From the NCBI GenBank assembly GCA_029246545.1, contig JAQWMX010000013.1, positions 1 through 64,000 of the forward strand: a stretch of DNA of 64,000 nt, given 5' to 3'. The DNA comes from Gammaproteobacteria bacterium (GTDB lineage Bacteria > Pseudomonadota > Gammaproteobacteria > Pseudomonadales > Pseudohongiellaceae). This document shows, in pieces, positions 1-8,983 of this stretch (position 1 is the stretch's first letter; every line of letters begins with the position of its first letter). The position numbers were made by a program, and so were the translations under genes. The notes under the pieces were generated by a model. The model made no database searches, was not told where the DNA came from, and was given only the letters and a program-made list of their open reading frames with translations.

Positions 1-8
1 GTACTTAT

Positions 9-560
9 TTAAGCTGCAAAAGCATCCATAGAAGGTAGGCGAGAGGCGATGTCGCTTCCGGTTTTGTCTGCAACCCAGCCGTCCTCAGTTGGGAAAAAAC
101 GAATTAGTTTAAAGTCGGGGTTATCTCCCATATCAAACCAATGGTTGATTTCAGCTGGGACACTAATCAAGTCACCTTTTTCACAAAGCAGAAGGTAAAC
201 TGTTTCATTGAGATGGAAATAAAACAAACCCCTGCCTTCAACGAAAAATCGAACTTCAAAATCGCTGTGAGTGTGCTCAAAATTGAATTGTTGGCGTATC
301 TCATTTTTCTTTGGATTGTCAGGGCTTAAAATCGCTACATCTACCAGCTCAAATCCGTAAGCATTATTGAGTTTGTCGACAGAATCCTTATAAGCTTCTA
401 GTATGGTTTCTTGTGTGGCATCTTCAGGCAAAACCGCAGTCGTCTCCCAGCGTTCAAAAATAATATTGAGCTCATTCATCTGAGTGATAATAGTGTCAAC
501 ATCAGTGGTCGATTCTGACAATGGTTGACCAGCTTCGTCAAAAACTTGTAATGAACTCAT
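9..560 (-). CDS. mtnD: acireductone dioxygenase (methionine salvage)
   Basis: Oxidises the acireductone 1,2-dihydroxy-3-keto-5-methylthiopentene in the cytoplasmic methionine salvage pathway (Fe form gives the methionine precursor, Ni form an off-pathway product). The 183-residue protein is full length. The metal ligands of the cupin fold are visible as H96, H98, E102 and H140, the same numbering as the well-studied Klebsiella enzyme, in the context HTHSDFEVRFFVEGRG and INHWFD. The stop lies 9 bases from the window edge, so downstream salvage genes may lie just outside. The upstream neighbour on this strand is an unrelated ECF sigma module about 150 bases away. Identity is very secure; metal preference cannot be read from the sequence. 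Confidence 0.96.
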   Translation of the reverse strand: MSSLQVFDEAGQPLSESTTDVDTIITQMNELNIIFERWETTAVLPEDATQETILEAYKDSVDKLNNAYGFELVDVAILSPDNPKKNEIRQQFNFEHTHSDFEVRFFVEGRGLFYFHLNETVYLLLCEKGDLISVPAEINHWFDMGDNPDFKLIRFFPTEDGWVADKTGSDIASRLPSMDAFAA

Positions 561-633
561 TTTGTGAACCTTTTTGATTCAAATTTTTAAAGAGATTAAA
601 TTTAAACCCATATTTAACACGGAGGCAAATATC

Positions 634-687
634 ATGAACTTTATAAAGCCGTTTTTAAAAGCGCACTCAACAACATGTTTATTTTGA
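634..687 (+). other. possible 17-codon ORF behind a perfect Shine-Dalgarno
   Basis: A GGAGG at 621-625 lies eight bases before an ATG that opens a 17-codon frame (MNFIKPFLKAHSTTCLF). It sits between two minus-strand genes. The ribosome-binding site is better than those of many real genes here, but the frame is very short and no promoter was recognised. It may be chance. Confidence 0.2.
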
Positions 688-709
688 GCAACAGTGCTCT
701 GTCTCAATT

Positions 710-1096
710 TTAATAGTCAGTTGACCAGTCTAATAAAACAATAGAAAGTAAACTAAGCGTCAATACACTTATAGGTAACATAATTGTGTGTAATCCTTCG
801 CTTGTAGAAAATAAGGGTAAGCTTGAGGACAGGGAAGTGGAAAAATAGGTAAAAGAAGCATTAATAGTATAATTAAAAGTAGAGACAAGAGTTTGAAGTT
901 GAGGGAATAAGAAAATAGTGCAGATTCCAATTATCACTGATAGTACAATGGTTCGAATAAGTAATTCCTGATTTATTTTTTGCATTACCCTTTGAATAAA
1001 GAGCCCACTATTTAGCTCATTATCAGTTCCTGAGTTATTATTTTTGAATAATTTCAGTAAAGTTTCTTCATCGATGATTGAATCTTCATCCATCAT
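710..1096 (-). CDS. small two-helix membrane protein, putative anti-sigma factor
   Basis: A 128-residue protein with a cytoplasmic-looking N-terminus of about 45 residues and two hydrophobic segments (roughly 47-66 and 102-122). It follows the ECF sigma gene and overlaps it by 11 bases, so translation is probably coupled. The N-terminal segment, acidic and ending in a GLFIQRVMQKI stretch just before the first helix, resembles the short cytoplasmic tails of DUF5056-type anti-sigma proteins. No zinc-binding HxxxCxxC motif is present. The start is the first of two adjacent ATGs, eight bases after AGGA. The anti-sigma role is inferred from position and topology; no family match is certain. Confidence 0.55.
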   Translation of the reverse strand: MMDEDSIIDEETLLKLFKNNNSGTDNELNSGLFIQRVMQKINQELLIRTIVLSVIIGICTIFLFPQLQTLVSTFNYTINASFTYFSTSLSSSLPLFSTSEGLHTIMLPISVLTLSLLSIVLLDWSTDY

Positions 1097-1631
1097 GATT
1101 TTTTCCTATTTTAAATTTGCTCTGAATTTTATTAATTCCACGTCTTATATGAGACTTAACTGTTCCTAAGTGTAATTTAGTTATCGTGCTTATCTCAGTA
1201 TGGCTATATCCGTGACTATAACAAAGCACCATACAGGCTTTCTCTTCCAGTGATAATACAGTCAATAGCTTCTGTAAATCTGGCAAAGCATGATTGTCTG
1301 TAGTTTGTACTTCTTCAATTTTATAAATTTTACTTTCTTGAATTATTTTATTCCTTGCTTTTGCCTTTCTAAGATATTGCAGGAAATGGGTATAAGCAAT
1401 TTTCATTAGCCAGCTTTTAAATTCGCCATCTCCTCGAAATGTATGCATATTATTCCAAGTGGAGATAAAAGTGTCCTGTGCAATGTCGTCCGCTTTACTA
1501 GAATGACCGCTAAGTTGCTTAAGCCAGATTTGAAATGCATTCTGATGCCGTCTGACTAATTCCTCAAACGCGATTGTATCTTTGGTTGCTGCAACTCTAG
1601 CGGCTAGCTCTTTATCGCTTAATTCTTTCAT
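1086..1631 (-). CDS. ECF-type RNA polymerase sigma factor
   Basis: A 181-residue sigma-70 family protein of extracytoplasmic-function size. Region 2 occupies about residues 20-90, with the core-binding and -10 recognition helices (ADDIAQDTFISTW, FKSWLMKIAYTHFLQYLRKAK). Region 4 occupies about 120-172, with the helix-turn-helix YSHTEISTITKLHLGTVKSH. Regions 1 and 3 are absent, as usual for this class. It lies between two small membrane-protein genes on the same strand, 13 bases after the upstream one and overlapping the downstream one. This suggests a membrane-sensing module, probably autoregulated. The regulon is unknown. Confidence 0.88.
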   Translation of the reverse strand: MKELSDKELAARVAATKDTIAFEELVRRHQNAFQIWLKQLSGHSSKADDIAQDTFISTWNNMHTFRGDGEFKSWLMKIAYTHFLQYLRKAKARNKIIQESKIYKIEEVQTTDNHALPDLQKLLTVLSLEEKACMVLCYSHGYSHTEISTITKLHLGTVKSHIRRGINKIQSKFKIGKNHDG

Positions 1632-1644
1632 TTAACCTAGAGGT

Positions 1645-2070
1645 TCATAAACTGATTTCTTGATTAGTATCTCTATCAGAAGATGCCATAAATTTCCAAA
1701 ACCCAATATAAGTTAAACCTAACACAATAAAGACTGTGAAAAAATTGATTAAAAATAATATGCTGCCAGTAATGGCAGATTCTGCTATGAATATAAATAA
1801 GGAAATTATAGAAATTGCAACACCTATACTTACCAGAATAACTCCACGTTTTAAATCTTTAGCTCTACTGCTGGTGAAATTGTTGCCTAGGCTTTTTAAT
1901 AATTCTGGTGAGAGCTGGTGACCCTTTTCAATCATAGCGCGCAAGGTAATTTGAATTTCCTGGTTTCTCCGGTGACGGAAATTTTGGATAATCCAAATTA
2001 TTGTCGATATAAAGATGAAAAAGCCCAGTGGTACTAAAATATTTCCGTCCATTAATATCTCCGTTTCCAT
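1645..2070 (-). CDS. DUF6249-like membrane protein of the ECF module
   Basis: A small membrane protein, 141 residues from the chosen start. The ATG at 2070 is preferred over one 105 bases upstream because GAGGA precedes it at good spacing. One helix lies near residues 12-28. A conserved-looking cytoplasmic stretch follows (AMIEKGHQLSPELLKSL), then two helices near the C-terminus. This pattern, including the IEKGH..SPELL motif and the later LKRGVILVSIGVAI helix, matches what I recall of DUF6249. It is first in an apparent three-gene operon with the sigma factor and the putative anti-sigma gene. Function is unknown; a role in the same stress circuit is inferred from position. Confidence 0.6.
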   Translation of the reverse strand: METEILMDGNILVPLGFFIFISTIIWIIQNFRHRRNQEIQITLRAMIEKGHQLSPELLKSLGNNFTSSRAKDLKRGVILVSIGVAISIISLFIFIAESAITGSILFLINFFTVFIVLGLTYIGFWKFMASSDRDTNQEISL

Positions 2071-2231
2071 TTTATTTTCCTCGTCAAAGTTAGAATAATG
2101 TGTGTTCCTATATTTAATGATGCAGGCTGAGAGTAAATTGGATGCATTAATTATAAAAAAACTCCATTTCAACAAATAATACTTGTTTTATCGGGCTTTT
2201 TGCTGTGAAAAAGTGTATCCACCCGCGGATC

Positions 2232-2244
2232 TATGCTATATTTC
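2232..2244 (+). promoter_or_regulatory. extended -10 promoter of rpsO-pnp
   Basis: An extended -10 element TGcTATATT at 2234-2242 is followed by a C-rich discriminator. No good -35 hexamer is seen 17 bases upstream, which fits the extended -10 class. It lies about 110 bases before the rpsO start. Similar elements precede argC, and tRNA-Ile has a TATAAT with a GC-rich discriminator. This is a motif reading only. Confidence 0.4.
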
Positions 2245-2355
2245 GCACCCCGTCATTATTGGCGTAGGAGCAAACCAGTTAACTATTAATATGCATGGTT
2301 AATCTGGCTTTATAAGGACATAAATAAAGTAATGGCATATTCATAGGAGAGTAAG

Positions 2356-2625
2356 ATGGCTTTATCTGTCGAAGAAAAAGCAGAAATCGTCCAAGATTTC
2401 GCCCTGGCTGAAGGTGACACAGGTTCCCCTGAAGTTCAGGTTGCATTATTAACCCATAATATCAATCACTTACAAGATCACTTCAAAGAGCATAACCATG
2501 ATCGTCATTCCCGTCGTGGACTGATTCGTATGGTTAATACTCGTCGTAAGTTACTTGATTACCTCAAGCGTAAAAACCTTGAGCGTTATAGCACGCTGAT
2601 CAAAAGACTAGGTCTACGTCGTTAA
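2356..2625 (+). CDS. rpsO: 30S ribosomal protein S15
   Basis: The 89-residue S15 binds the central domain of 16S rRNA and helps build the platform of the small subunit. The family length and core motifs are intact ([37 protein letters not shown]). A clear AGGAGAGT ribosome-binding site precedes the ATG. It is followed directly by pnp, the common rpsO-pnp pair. The usual upstream partners nusA-infB-rbfA-truB are not here; an ECF sigma module is divergent instead. S15 normally represses its own translation through its mRNA leader, and the roughly 110-base leader could serve this, but I could not identify the pseudoknot. Confidence 0.98.
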   Translation: MALSVEEKAEIVQDFALAEGDTGSPEVQVALLTHNINHLQDHFKEHNHDRHSRRGLIRMVNTRRKLLDYLKRKNLERYSTLIKRLGLRR

Positions 2626-2685
2626 TCAAACCTTCTCACCTGGATGGCATTGGGTCAGCCAGGCTCATACGTTAGGAAAAAATAT

Positions 2686-4803
2686 ATGTTAAATCCGATA
2701 AGGAAAGAATTTAAATACGGCAACGATACTGTTGTCATGGAAACGGGTAAAGTTGCTCGTCAGGCTACCGGAGCAGTTATTGTATCTATTGGTGGCACTT
2801 CAGTTTTAACCACAGTTGTTGGTAGAAAAACTGCCAAATCAGGGCAGGATTTCTTCCCGTTAACCGTCAATTATCAAGAAAAAACCTATGCTGCTGGTAA
2901 AATACCAGGTGGTTTCTTTAAGCGTGAAGGCCGACCTACTGAAAAAGAAACCTTAACCTCTCGTCTAATCGATAGACCTATCAGACCTTTGTTTCCAAAA
3001 GGCTTCATGAATGAAGTACAGGTTGTTTGTTCAGTAATCTCTGCAGAAAAGAATGTTGATCCGGATATTGCCGGAATGATTGGAACATCAGCAGCACTAG
3101 CTATATCAGGTATTCCTTTTGCAGGCCCTATTGGCGCTGCTCGTGTTGGTTTTACTGAAGCTGACGGTTACGTTCTAAACCCGACTTACGAAACGCTCGA
3201 AAGTTCAGATTTGGAAATGGTAGTAGCTGGTACTGAATCTGCTGTATTGATGGTGGAGTCTGAAGCTAAAGAGCTAAGCGAAGATTTAATGCTGGGTGCT
3301 GTTTTATTTGCACATCAGGAAATGCAGGTAATTGTAAAAGCAGTTAACGAACTTAAAGCAGAAGCAGGCAAGCCTGAATGGGAATGGATAGCAGAAGAGA
3401 AAAATACTGCACTAATTGATTCTATTTCTGGTGCCTATGGTGCTGGAATTACTGAAGCCTATGCTATTTCTGACAAGATGCAGCGTCAAGATAAACTAGG
3501 TGAACTCAAAGGTCAGGCTGTAGAACAGTTTGCTAATGAAGATTCTGATCCCGCTGTAAATGCAGGTGAAGTTCAGGATATTTTCGCTTCACTAGAGAAG
3601 AGCACTGTTCGCAGCAATATTATTGCAGGGCAACCACGTATAGATGGTCGAGATAACACTACAGTTAGAGCAATTTATGTAGAAACAGATGTTCTACCTA
3701 AAACACACGGCTCTGCTCTATTTACGCGTGGTGAAACTCAGGCTTTGGTTGTTGCAACCTTGGGGCCTGTTCGTGATGCGCAAATGATTGAAGGGCTTGC
3801 AGGAACTATTAAAGATCCTTTCATGTTGCATTATAACTTTCCTCCTTTCAGTGTTGGTGAAACCGGCTTTATGAGTGGCCCAAAACGTCGTGAAATCGGC
3901 CATGGCCGATTAGCACGTCGTGGTGTTGCCGCGGTATTACCTAAAGAAGAAGATTTTCCTTATGCAATTCGTGTTGTATCTGAGATTACTGAATCTAACG
4001 GATCTTCTTCAATGGCATCAGTCTGCGGTACTAGTTTAGCTTTGATGGACGCTGGTGTGCCTTTGAAGGCTCCAGTTGCAGGAATCGCAATGGGCTTAAT
4101 TAAAGAAGATAACGGCTTTGCTGTATTGACCGATATTCTGGGTGATGAAGATCACCTTGGTGATATGGATTTTAAAGTAGCTGGTTCAGCTGCTGGTATT
4201 ACTGCACTGCAAATGGACATTAAAATTCAGGGTATTACTGAAGAAATAATGGAAACTGCTTTGGAGCAAGCCAATACAGCCAGAATGTTTATTCTGGAAG
4301 AAATGAATAAAGTGATTTCGAGTTCTCGTGAAAACGTTTCTGAAAATGCGCCAAGTATGGGCATGATTAAAGTACATCCAGATAAGATTCGTGATGTTAT
4401 CGGTAAGGGTGGTGTAACTATCCGGTCAATTACCGAAGAAACTGGGGCTTCAGTTGATATCGATGATGACGGTAATGTTCGCATTTATGGTGAAGATGCC
4501 GCCTCTCGTGATGCTGCTGTGGCAATGGTAGAAGAAATTACTGCCGAAGCTGAAATTGGGAGAATCTATAAAGGTCTTGTTTCAAACATTGTCGATTTTG
4601 GCGCCTTTGTAACTATTCTTCCTGGTAAAGATGGATTAGTGCATATTTCTCAAATCGCCCAAGAGCGCGTGGAGAAAGTAACTGATCATTTAAGTGAAGG
4701 CCAAGAAATTGCCGTAAAAGTACTTAAAGTAGATGATCGCGGCAAAGTCAGCTTGAGTATGAAAGAAGTTACAGAAGAGGAATCATCTGAAGTGTTATCG
4801 TAA
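2686..4803 (+). CDS. pnp: polyribonucleotide nucleotidyltransferase (PNPase)
   Basis: A phosphorolytic 3'-to-5' exoribonuclease and RNA degradosome component. The chosen ATG begins MLNPIRKEF as in other PNPases and follows TAGGA at eight bases, giving 705 residues (E. coli 711); the open frame extends 14 codons further upstream without support. Two RNase PH-like cores are visible (the first with [12 protein letters not shown] near residue 80, the second with the [10 protein letters not shown]-like and [13 protein letters not shown] segments). A KH domain follows ([18 protein letters not shown]), then a C-terminal S1 domain ([26 protein letters not shown]). It follows rpsO and is closed by a strong terminator. 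E. coli pnp is autoregulated via RNase III; no matching hairpin was established here. Confidence 0.97.
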   Translation: MLNPIRKEFKYGNDTVVMETGKVARQATGAVIVSIGGTSVLTTVVGRKTAKSGQDFFPLTVNYQEKTYAAGKIPGGFFKREGRPTEKETLTSRLIDRPIRPLFPKGFMNEVQVVCSVISAEKNVDPDIAGMIGTSAALAISGIPFAGPIGAARVGFTEADGYVLNPTYETLESSDLEMVVAGTESAVLMVESEAKELSEDLMLGAVLFAHQEMQVIVKAVNELKAEAGKPEWEWIAEEKNTALIDSISGAYGAGITEAYAISDKMQRQDKLGELKGQAVEQFANEDSDPAVNAGEVQDIFASLEKSTVRSNIIAGQPRIDGRDNTTVRAIYVETDVLPKTHGSALFTRGETQALVVATLGPVRDAQMIEGLAGTIKDPFMLHYNFPPFSVGETGFMSGPKRREIGHGRLARRGVAAVLPKEEDFPYAIRVVSEITESNGSSSMASVCGTSLALMDAGVPLKAPVAGIAMGLIKEDNGFAVLTDILGDEDHLGDMDFKVAGSAAGITALQMDIKIQGITEEIMETALEQANTARMFILEEMNKVISSSRENVSENAPSMGMIKVHPDKIRDVIGKGGVTIRSITEETGASVDIDDDGNVRIYGEDAASRDAAVAMVEEITAEAEIGRIYKGLVSNIVDFGAFVTILPGKDGLVHISQIAQERVEKVTDHLSEGQEIAVKVLKVDDRGKVSLSMKEVTEEESSEVLS

Positions 4804-4815
4804 ACTTTTTCTCTT

Positions 4816-4855
4816 AAAAAAAGCCCGATATTCTGTTTGAAATCGGGCTTTTTTG
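4816..4855 (+). terminator. rho-independent terminator of rpsO-pnp
   Basis: The stem AAAGCCCGAT (4820-4829) pairs with ATCGGGCTTT (4842-4851) across a 12-base loop and is followed by a T run. It lies about 15 bases after the pnp stop. Confidence 0.9.
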
Positions 4856-4988
4856 TGTCTGAAAAACTATTTTTGTCAGTATTCCGTCAGAATTCAATAA
4901 ACATGATTAAACTAGCAGGTAGGAATAGAAGCCTGCTGGTCATAAGATCGCGGCCTGAGTTAGCAATTATTAAATCTTCGGGAATAAT

Positions 4989-5900
4989 ATGAACGACAAT
5001 AAATTAATTTTTTCTCTAGCCATTGGGGTTATCTTTTTATTTGGCTTGTTTATTTTATTAACCGGAGATGAGCAGGAAGCAGTAACGGTAATAGTCAGTA
5101 ATGAGTCGGTACAAGAAGAAACCCAAGTAGTCTCTCAGCCTGCAATTCCTAATAATAATGAGGAAGTGTTTGCTTCTAATATAGAAGAATTAATTGAAGA
5201 AACAGTTGAAGAGATTATTGATGAAACCTTAATGCCATTAGAAGAAGTGGTCGTTGTAATTGAACCCGTGATAGAGCCTGAAGCTACAGTGCCAACATTA
5301 CCTAGTTTGAATGAAAGCGATTCTTTTGTATTTGAAGAATTAATAAATATAGAAGGTGGTTCATCAATTTTAATGCATTTGGTTTCTGAAGAGCTGGTCA
5401 GAAAATTTGTCATTATGGTTGAAAATATTAGCCGTGGAGAATTCCCTGAGCAAAATCTACCAATGCTTTTCCCAGAAGAAAGAATGTCGGTAACTGATTT
5501 GGGGAGTGAATTTTATTTGATAGATGAACAATCTTATCAACGGTTTAATGGTTTAGTTTTAAGTTTGACAAATATTAGTACTGAAACCGCAGTAGATTTT
5601 TATCAGCTAATGAAACCACTTTTTCGTGAAGCTTATGCAGAATTAGCACTTAGAGATAGTGATTTTAATGATGTATTTATGTTGGCTATCGATAATGTGG
5701 TTAATGCCAGGACTGCGCTCCAACCTCAGCAATTAATTCGGCCAAATTTGAATTATTTGTATGCTAATCCAGAAATAGAAAATTACAGCGCTGTTGATAA
5801 ATTACTACTACGCTTGGGCCCAGAAAATACAGAGAGCCTGCAGCGCAGACTTGAGTTCTTCAAACGTCGATTAGAGCTTGATGCTTCTCTCTTAAACTAA
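4989..5900 (+). CDS. DUF3014 family membrane-anchored protein
   Basis: A 303-residue protein with one N-terminal membrane helix (about residues 6-24) and a very acidic, glutamate- and valine-rich linker (about 30-100). The globular domain that follows opens with LPSLNESDSFVFEEL and continues with LVSEELVRKFVIMVENISRG, the features I recall for DUF3014. The topology suggests a periplasmic domain tethered to the inner membrane. Function is unknown. Its stop overlaps by four bases the stop of the convergent kinase gene, with no terminator between them. Confidence 0.75.
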   Translation: MNDNKLIFSLAIGVIFLFGLFILLTGDEQEAVTVIVSNESVQEETQVVSQPAIPNNNEEVFASNIEELIEETVEEIIDETLMPLEEVVVVIEPVIEPEATVPTLPSLNESDSFVFEELINIEGGSSILMHLVSEELVRKFVIMVENISRGEFPEQNLPMLFPEERMSVTDLGSEFYLIDEQSYQRFNGLVLSLTNISTETAVDFYQLMKPLFREAYAELALRDSDFNDVFMLAIDNVVNARTALQPQQLIRPNLNYLYANPEIENYSAVDKLLLRLGPENTESLQRRLEFFKRRLELDASLLN

Positions 5901-6895
5901 AGTATTTGTTTTAATAGATCTTGGTGTTGCTCTGTAGGTAAGCGTGGACCGAATTGACTTACGATAGTAGCGGCACTAAGACTTGCCAAGCGTCCTGCAG
6001 TCTCAAAATCTAAACCTGTTGAAATGCCATATAAAAAAGCACCGGCAAACATGTCTCCTGCTCCATTTGAATCAAGTGCTGTTATTTTATGAGATGAAAT
6101 ATCAATATAATTTTCGCCGTCAAATAATAAAGCGCCTTTAGAACCTAAGGTGATAACATAAGTTTTTGCGATGGTTTTTAAAGTCTCAGCAGCAGCTTCG
6201 ATAGTCTCCTCGCCGGTCCAAGTTAAAGCTTCCACTTGATTAGAAAATAGTAAATCGACACCATTTCCAATCATTGCTTCTAAACCACCACGAAAAAATT
6301 GAACCATGCCCGGGTCAGATAAAGTTATTGCGGTTAATACACCTTGTTGCTCGGCTATTTTTTTGGCCTCAACACATGCTTCAAGCGCAGTTGGTGAAGT
6401 AACTAAATAACCTTCAAGGTATAAATATTTAGAATTAGCCAAGGCATCTTTATTTATATCATTGCTAGTTAAATTTTCTGATACACCTAAATAAGTCAGC
6501 ATGGTGCGTTCTGCATCAGGGCTTACCATAACCAAACACTTTCCGGTGACGCCGTTATCACTTCTTATGCTGCCTAAGTTGGTATCTATATTGTTATCCC
6601 CCAACTCATTTAAGTAAAAATCTCCAAATTCATCATTAGCTACTTTGCAGGAATAAAAAGTATTCGCGCCAAACTGTGAGGCAGCATATAAAGTGTTTGC
6701 AGCTGATCCACCACCGGCACGTTTTTTTAAGCCATATTTTTCCATCAGACGTTGCAATAACGTGCTTTGAGATTCACCATCAACTAGAGTCATAAGACCT
6801 TTTTGAATGCTTTCGTGCTGAAAAAAATCATCTTCGACTTCAAATTCTTTATCGACAAGCGCATTACCTAATGCATAAATATGGTAGTTCTTCAT
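5897..6895 (-). CDS. PfkB-family carbohydrate/adenosine kinase
   Basis: A 332-residue ribokinase-fold kinase that phosphorylates a sugar or nucleoside hydroxyl with ATP. PfkB signature 1 is seen around GGGSAAN (61-67) and signature 2 as DSNGAGDMFAG, with the catalytic Asp in GAGD (278-281). The start was moved 16 codons inward because AAGGA sits at normal spacing before this ATG and the protein then opens with the typical YALGNALVD. The overall look (long N-terminal lid, SCKVANDEFG, FSNQVEA) is close to bacterial proteins annotated as adenosine kinase. The true substrate is not decided. It follows hemL by 55 bases on the same strand, probably by shared transcription rather than shared pathway. 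Confidence 0.8.
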   Translation of the reverse strand: MKNYHIYALGNALVDKEFEVEDDFFQHESIQKGLMTLVDGESQSTLLQRLMEKYGLKKRAGGGSAANTLYAASQFGANTFYSCKVANDEFGDFYLNELGDNNIDTNLGSIRSDNGVTGKCLVMVSPDAERTMLTYLGVSENLTSNDINKDALANSKYLYLEGYLVTSPTALEACVEAKKIAEQQGVLTAITLSDPGMVQFFRGGLEAMIGNGVDLLFSNQVEALTWTGEETIEAAAETLKTIAKTYVITLGSKGALLFDGENYIDISSHKITALDSNGAGDMFAGAFLYGISTGLDFETAGRLASLSAATIVSQFGPRLPTEQHQDLLKQIL

Positions 6896-6950
6896 GTGAT
6901 TTCCTTTAAAGAGTTTCTTCAATTTTTTATTAAGATACTTCAATAATTAT

Positions 6951-8255
6951 TTATCGAGAGAGAGACGAAAATGCAACGGCAGCTGCATCTAAAGTTAGTT
7001 GTATTTCTTTATCATTATGAGCAGAAGATAAAAAGCCTACTTCGAATGCAGAAGGAGCCAGATAGACCCCCTGGTCCAACATGCTATGAAAGTACTGTTT
7101 AAATCGTTCAACATCACATTGCATAACCTGCTCGAATGTTGAAATATTCTTTTCGCTCGAAAAGAAACAACCAAACATAGCGCCAACTTGATTGGTGCTA
7201 AATGCTATGCCGGCAGCGTCAGCCCGTTCTTGTAAGCCTTGTAATAAAACAGAAGTTTTTTCTGTTAATTTATCGTAAAAGCCCGGCTGAGAAACTTCTT
7301 TGAGCATCACCAGGCCAGCTGAAACCGCTAAAGGGTTACCTGATAAGGTTCCTGCCTGATAAACTGGACCCAATGGAGCAAGTAAATCCATATACTCTTT
7401 CTTACCCCCAAAGGCTCCAACCGGCATACCACCGCCGATAACTTTGCCTAAAGTGGTTAGATCAGGATCAATATTATAAATACTTTGTGCGCCGCCAAGA
7501 GCAACCCTAAACCCTGTCATCACTTCATCGAATATAAGCAAACTTCCAGAAGCAGAAGTAGTTTTCCGTAGGCTCTCCAAAAATCCTGGGAGTGGGGGAA
7601 CACAATTCATATTTCCAGCGACTGGTTCTACGATAATGCAGGCAATTTCATGGGCATGCTGTTTAAACAATTCTTCAACTTTTTCACTATCGTTATAAGG
7701 CAATATATAAGTTTGTAGGGCAGTGCTTTCAGGAATGCCAGCAGAGTCTGGAGAACCCATGGTTAAGGCACCTGAGCCTGCTTTAACTAATAAAGAATCC
7801 ACATGGCCGTGATAGCAACCTTCGAATTTAACGACCTTATCACGCTTAGTAACACCTCGGGCCAGCCTAATTGCACTCATGGTAGCTTCGGTGCCAGAGT
7901 TCACAAGTCTTACGCTTTCAATAGATGGTACTAACTGACAAATAAGCTCAGCCATTTCAATTTCTTTTTCAGTTGGAGCACCAAATGCTAAACCAAGTTC
8001 TATTTGTTCTTTTAGGGCATTGATTACTTTAGGGTAACAATGGCCAAGAATTAATGGCCCCCAGGCGCCGATATAATCAACATAAGCGTTATTATCTTCA
8101 TCGTAAACATAAGCCCCTTCACCGCGAGAAAAGAAAACTGGACTGCCTTCAACTCCCTTAAAAGCTCGGACAGGCGAATTTACACCACCTGGAATATGTT
8201 TCTGTGCTTGCACAAATAAAGCTTCAGAACGTGAGTAAGTTTTACTCTCAGACAT
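6951..8255 (-). CDS. hemL: glutamate-1-semialdehyde 2,1-aminomutase
   Basis: A PLP enzyme of the C5 pathway, converting glutamate-1-semialdehyde to 5-aminolevulinate for heme. The 434-residue length is typical. The PLP lysine is K271 in [18 protein letters not shown]. The FDEVMTGFR Asp that binds the pyridine nitrogen and the N-terminal [16 protein letters not shown] are present. It lies nine bases after hemJ on the same strand, a sensible pairing of an early and a late step of heme synthesis in one operon. Confidence 0.97.
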   Translation of the reverse strand: MSESKTYSRSEALFVQAQKHIPGGVNSPVRAFKGVEGSPVFFSRGEGAYVYDEDNNAYVDYIGAWGPLILGHCYPKVINALKEQIELGLAFGAPTEKEIEMAELICQLVPSIESVRLVNSGTEATMSAIRLARGVTKRDKVVKFEGCYHGHVDSLLVKAGSGALTMGSPDSAGIPESTALQTYILPYNDSEKVEELFKQHAHEIACIIVEPVAGNMNCVPPLPGFLESLRKTTSASGSLLIFDEVMTGFRVALGGAQSIYNIDPDLTTLGKVIGGGMPVGAFGGKKEYMDLLAPLGPVYQAGTLSGNPLAVSAGLVMLKEVSQPGFYDKLTEKTSVLLQGLQERADAAGIAFSTNQVGAMFGCFFSSEKNISTFEQVMQCDVERFKQYFHSMLDQGVYLAPSAFEVGFLSSAHNDKEIQLTLDAAAVAFSSLSR

Positions 8256-8264
8256 AGAGATTTC

Positions 8265-8693
8265 CTAAAAAGGTTTTACGACTACAAAAATAATAATGGC
8301 GAGTAATAAAATGACAGGTGCTTCATTGAACCATCGGTAAAATTTATGTGAACGTGTATTTTTATTCGCCTTGAAAATTTTCAAAAAGTGCCAGCACAAA
8401 ATATGATAAATAATGAGCAAGAATACACAAAACAGCTTGGCATGCATCCAGCCAGATTGCATGTAAAATTGGAAATTGGTGCTAAACAATAAGCAGCCAA
8501 AAATAACTGTTAAAACTGCCGAAGGGGTCATAATGCCCCAGAAAAGTTTTCGCTCCATTATTTTAAAACGATCGAGGCTTGTTTCATCATCTGCCATAGA
8601 ATGATAAACATAGAGTCTTGGTAAATAGAAAATTCCTGCAAACCAACAAGTCATTGCAATTAGATGGAAAGCTTTAAACCAGAGATATGCCAT
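8265..8693 (-). CDS. hemJ: HemJ-type protoporphyrinogen IX oxidase
   Basis: A 142-residue integral membrane protein with four predicted helices, thought to oxidise protoporphyrinogen IX in bacteria lacking HemG or HemY. Visible family features are the first-helix histidine (KAFHLIAMTCWFAGIFYLPRLYVYH) and the WMHAKLFCVFLLIIYH segment. It is first in the operon before hemL. The family was formerly called UPF0093. The assignment rests on motifs plus the hem context and is good, but distant CopD-like proteins share this topology. Confidence 0.85.
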   Translation of the reverse strand: MAYLWFKAFHLIAMTCWFAGIFYLPRLYVYHSMADDETSLDRFKIMERKLFWGIMTPSAVLTVIFGCLLFSTNFQFYMQSGWMHAKLFCVFLLIIYHILCWHFLKIFKANKNTRSHKFYRWFNEAPVILLLAIIIFVVVKPF

Positions 8694-8932
8694 TTCGTTC
8701 TTTGTTCTTAAAACAAGGAGGCAATAATAACATCATTGCATGAATGGCTGTATGCCGAGAGCGACATTAGTAATGCCTCTACTATATGGCCTAATAAGTT
8801 AAGTGAGAGTTGGTTTTTTAGGAGAAGAGTAAAGTACAGCGAACTGCAAAGCAGCTTGAAGGATGATTATTAGCCCTTTTTAGGTCTAAATATGAGATAT
8901 AGAAGCATTAGTAGTGGCTTAGGGGTGAGATT

Positions 8933-8947
8933 TGCTATTATAGCGCC
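8933..8947 (+). promoter_or_regulatory. extended -10 promoter of argC
   Basis: TGcTATTAT at 8933-8941 is followed by AGCGCCCCG, closely resembling the rpsO element. No convincing -35 is present. It lies about 40 bases before the argC start. The rest of the 290-base gap back to hemJ holds nothing I can identify. Confidence 0.4.
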
Positions 8948-8983
8948 CCGAATTTAAAGACAGAGCAGTATAGAGCTAAGAAA

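Noticed and set aside
141-329. 62-codon plus-strand frame inside mtnD
   Set aside because: mtnD on the other strand has all metal ligands; this frame has no support.
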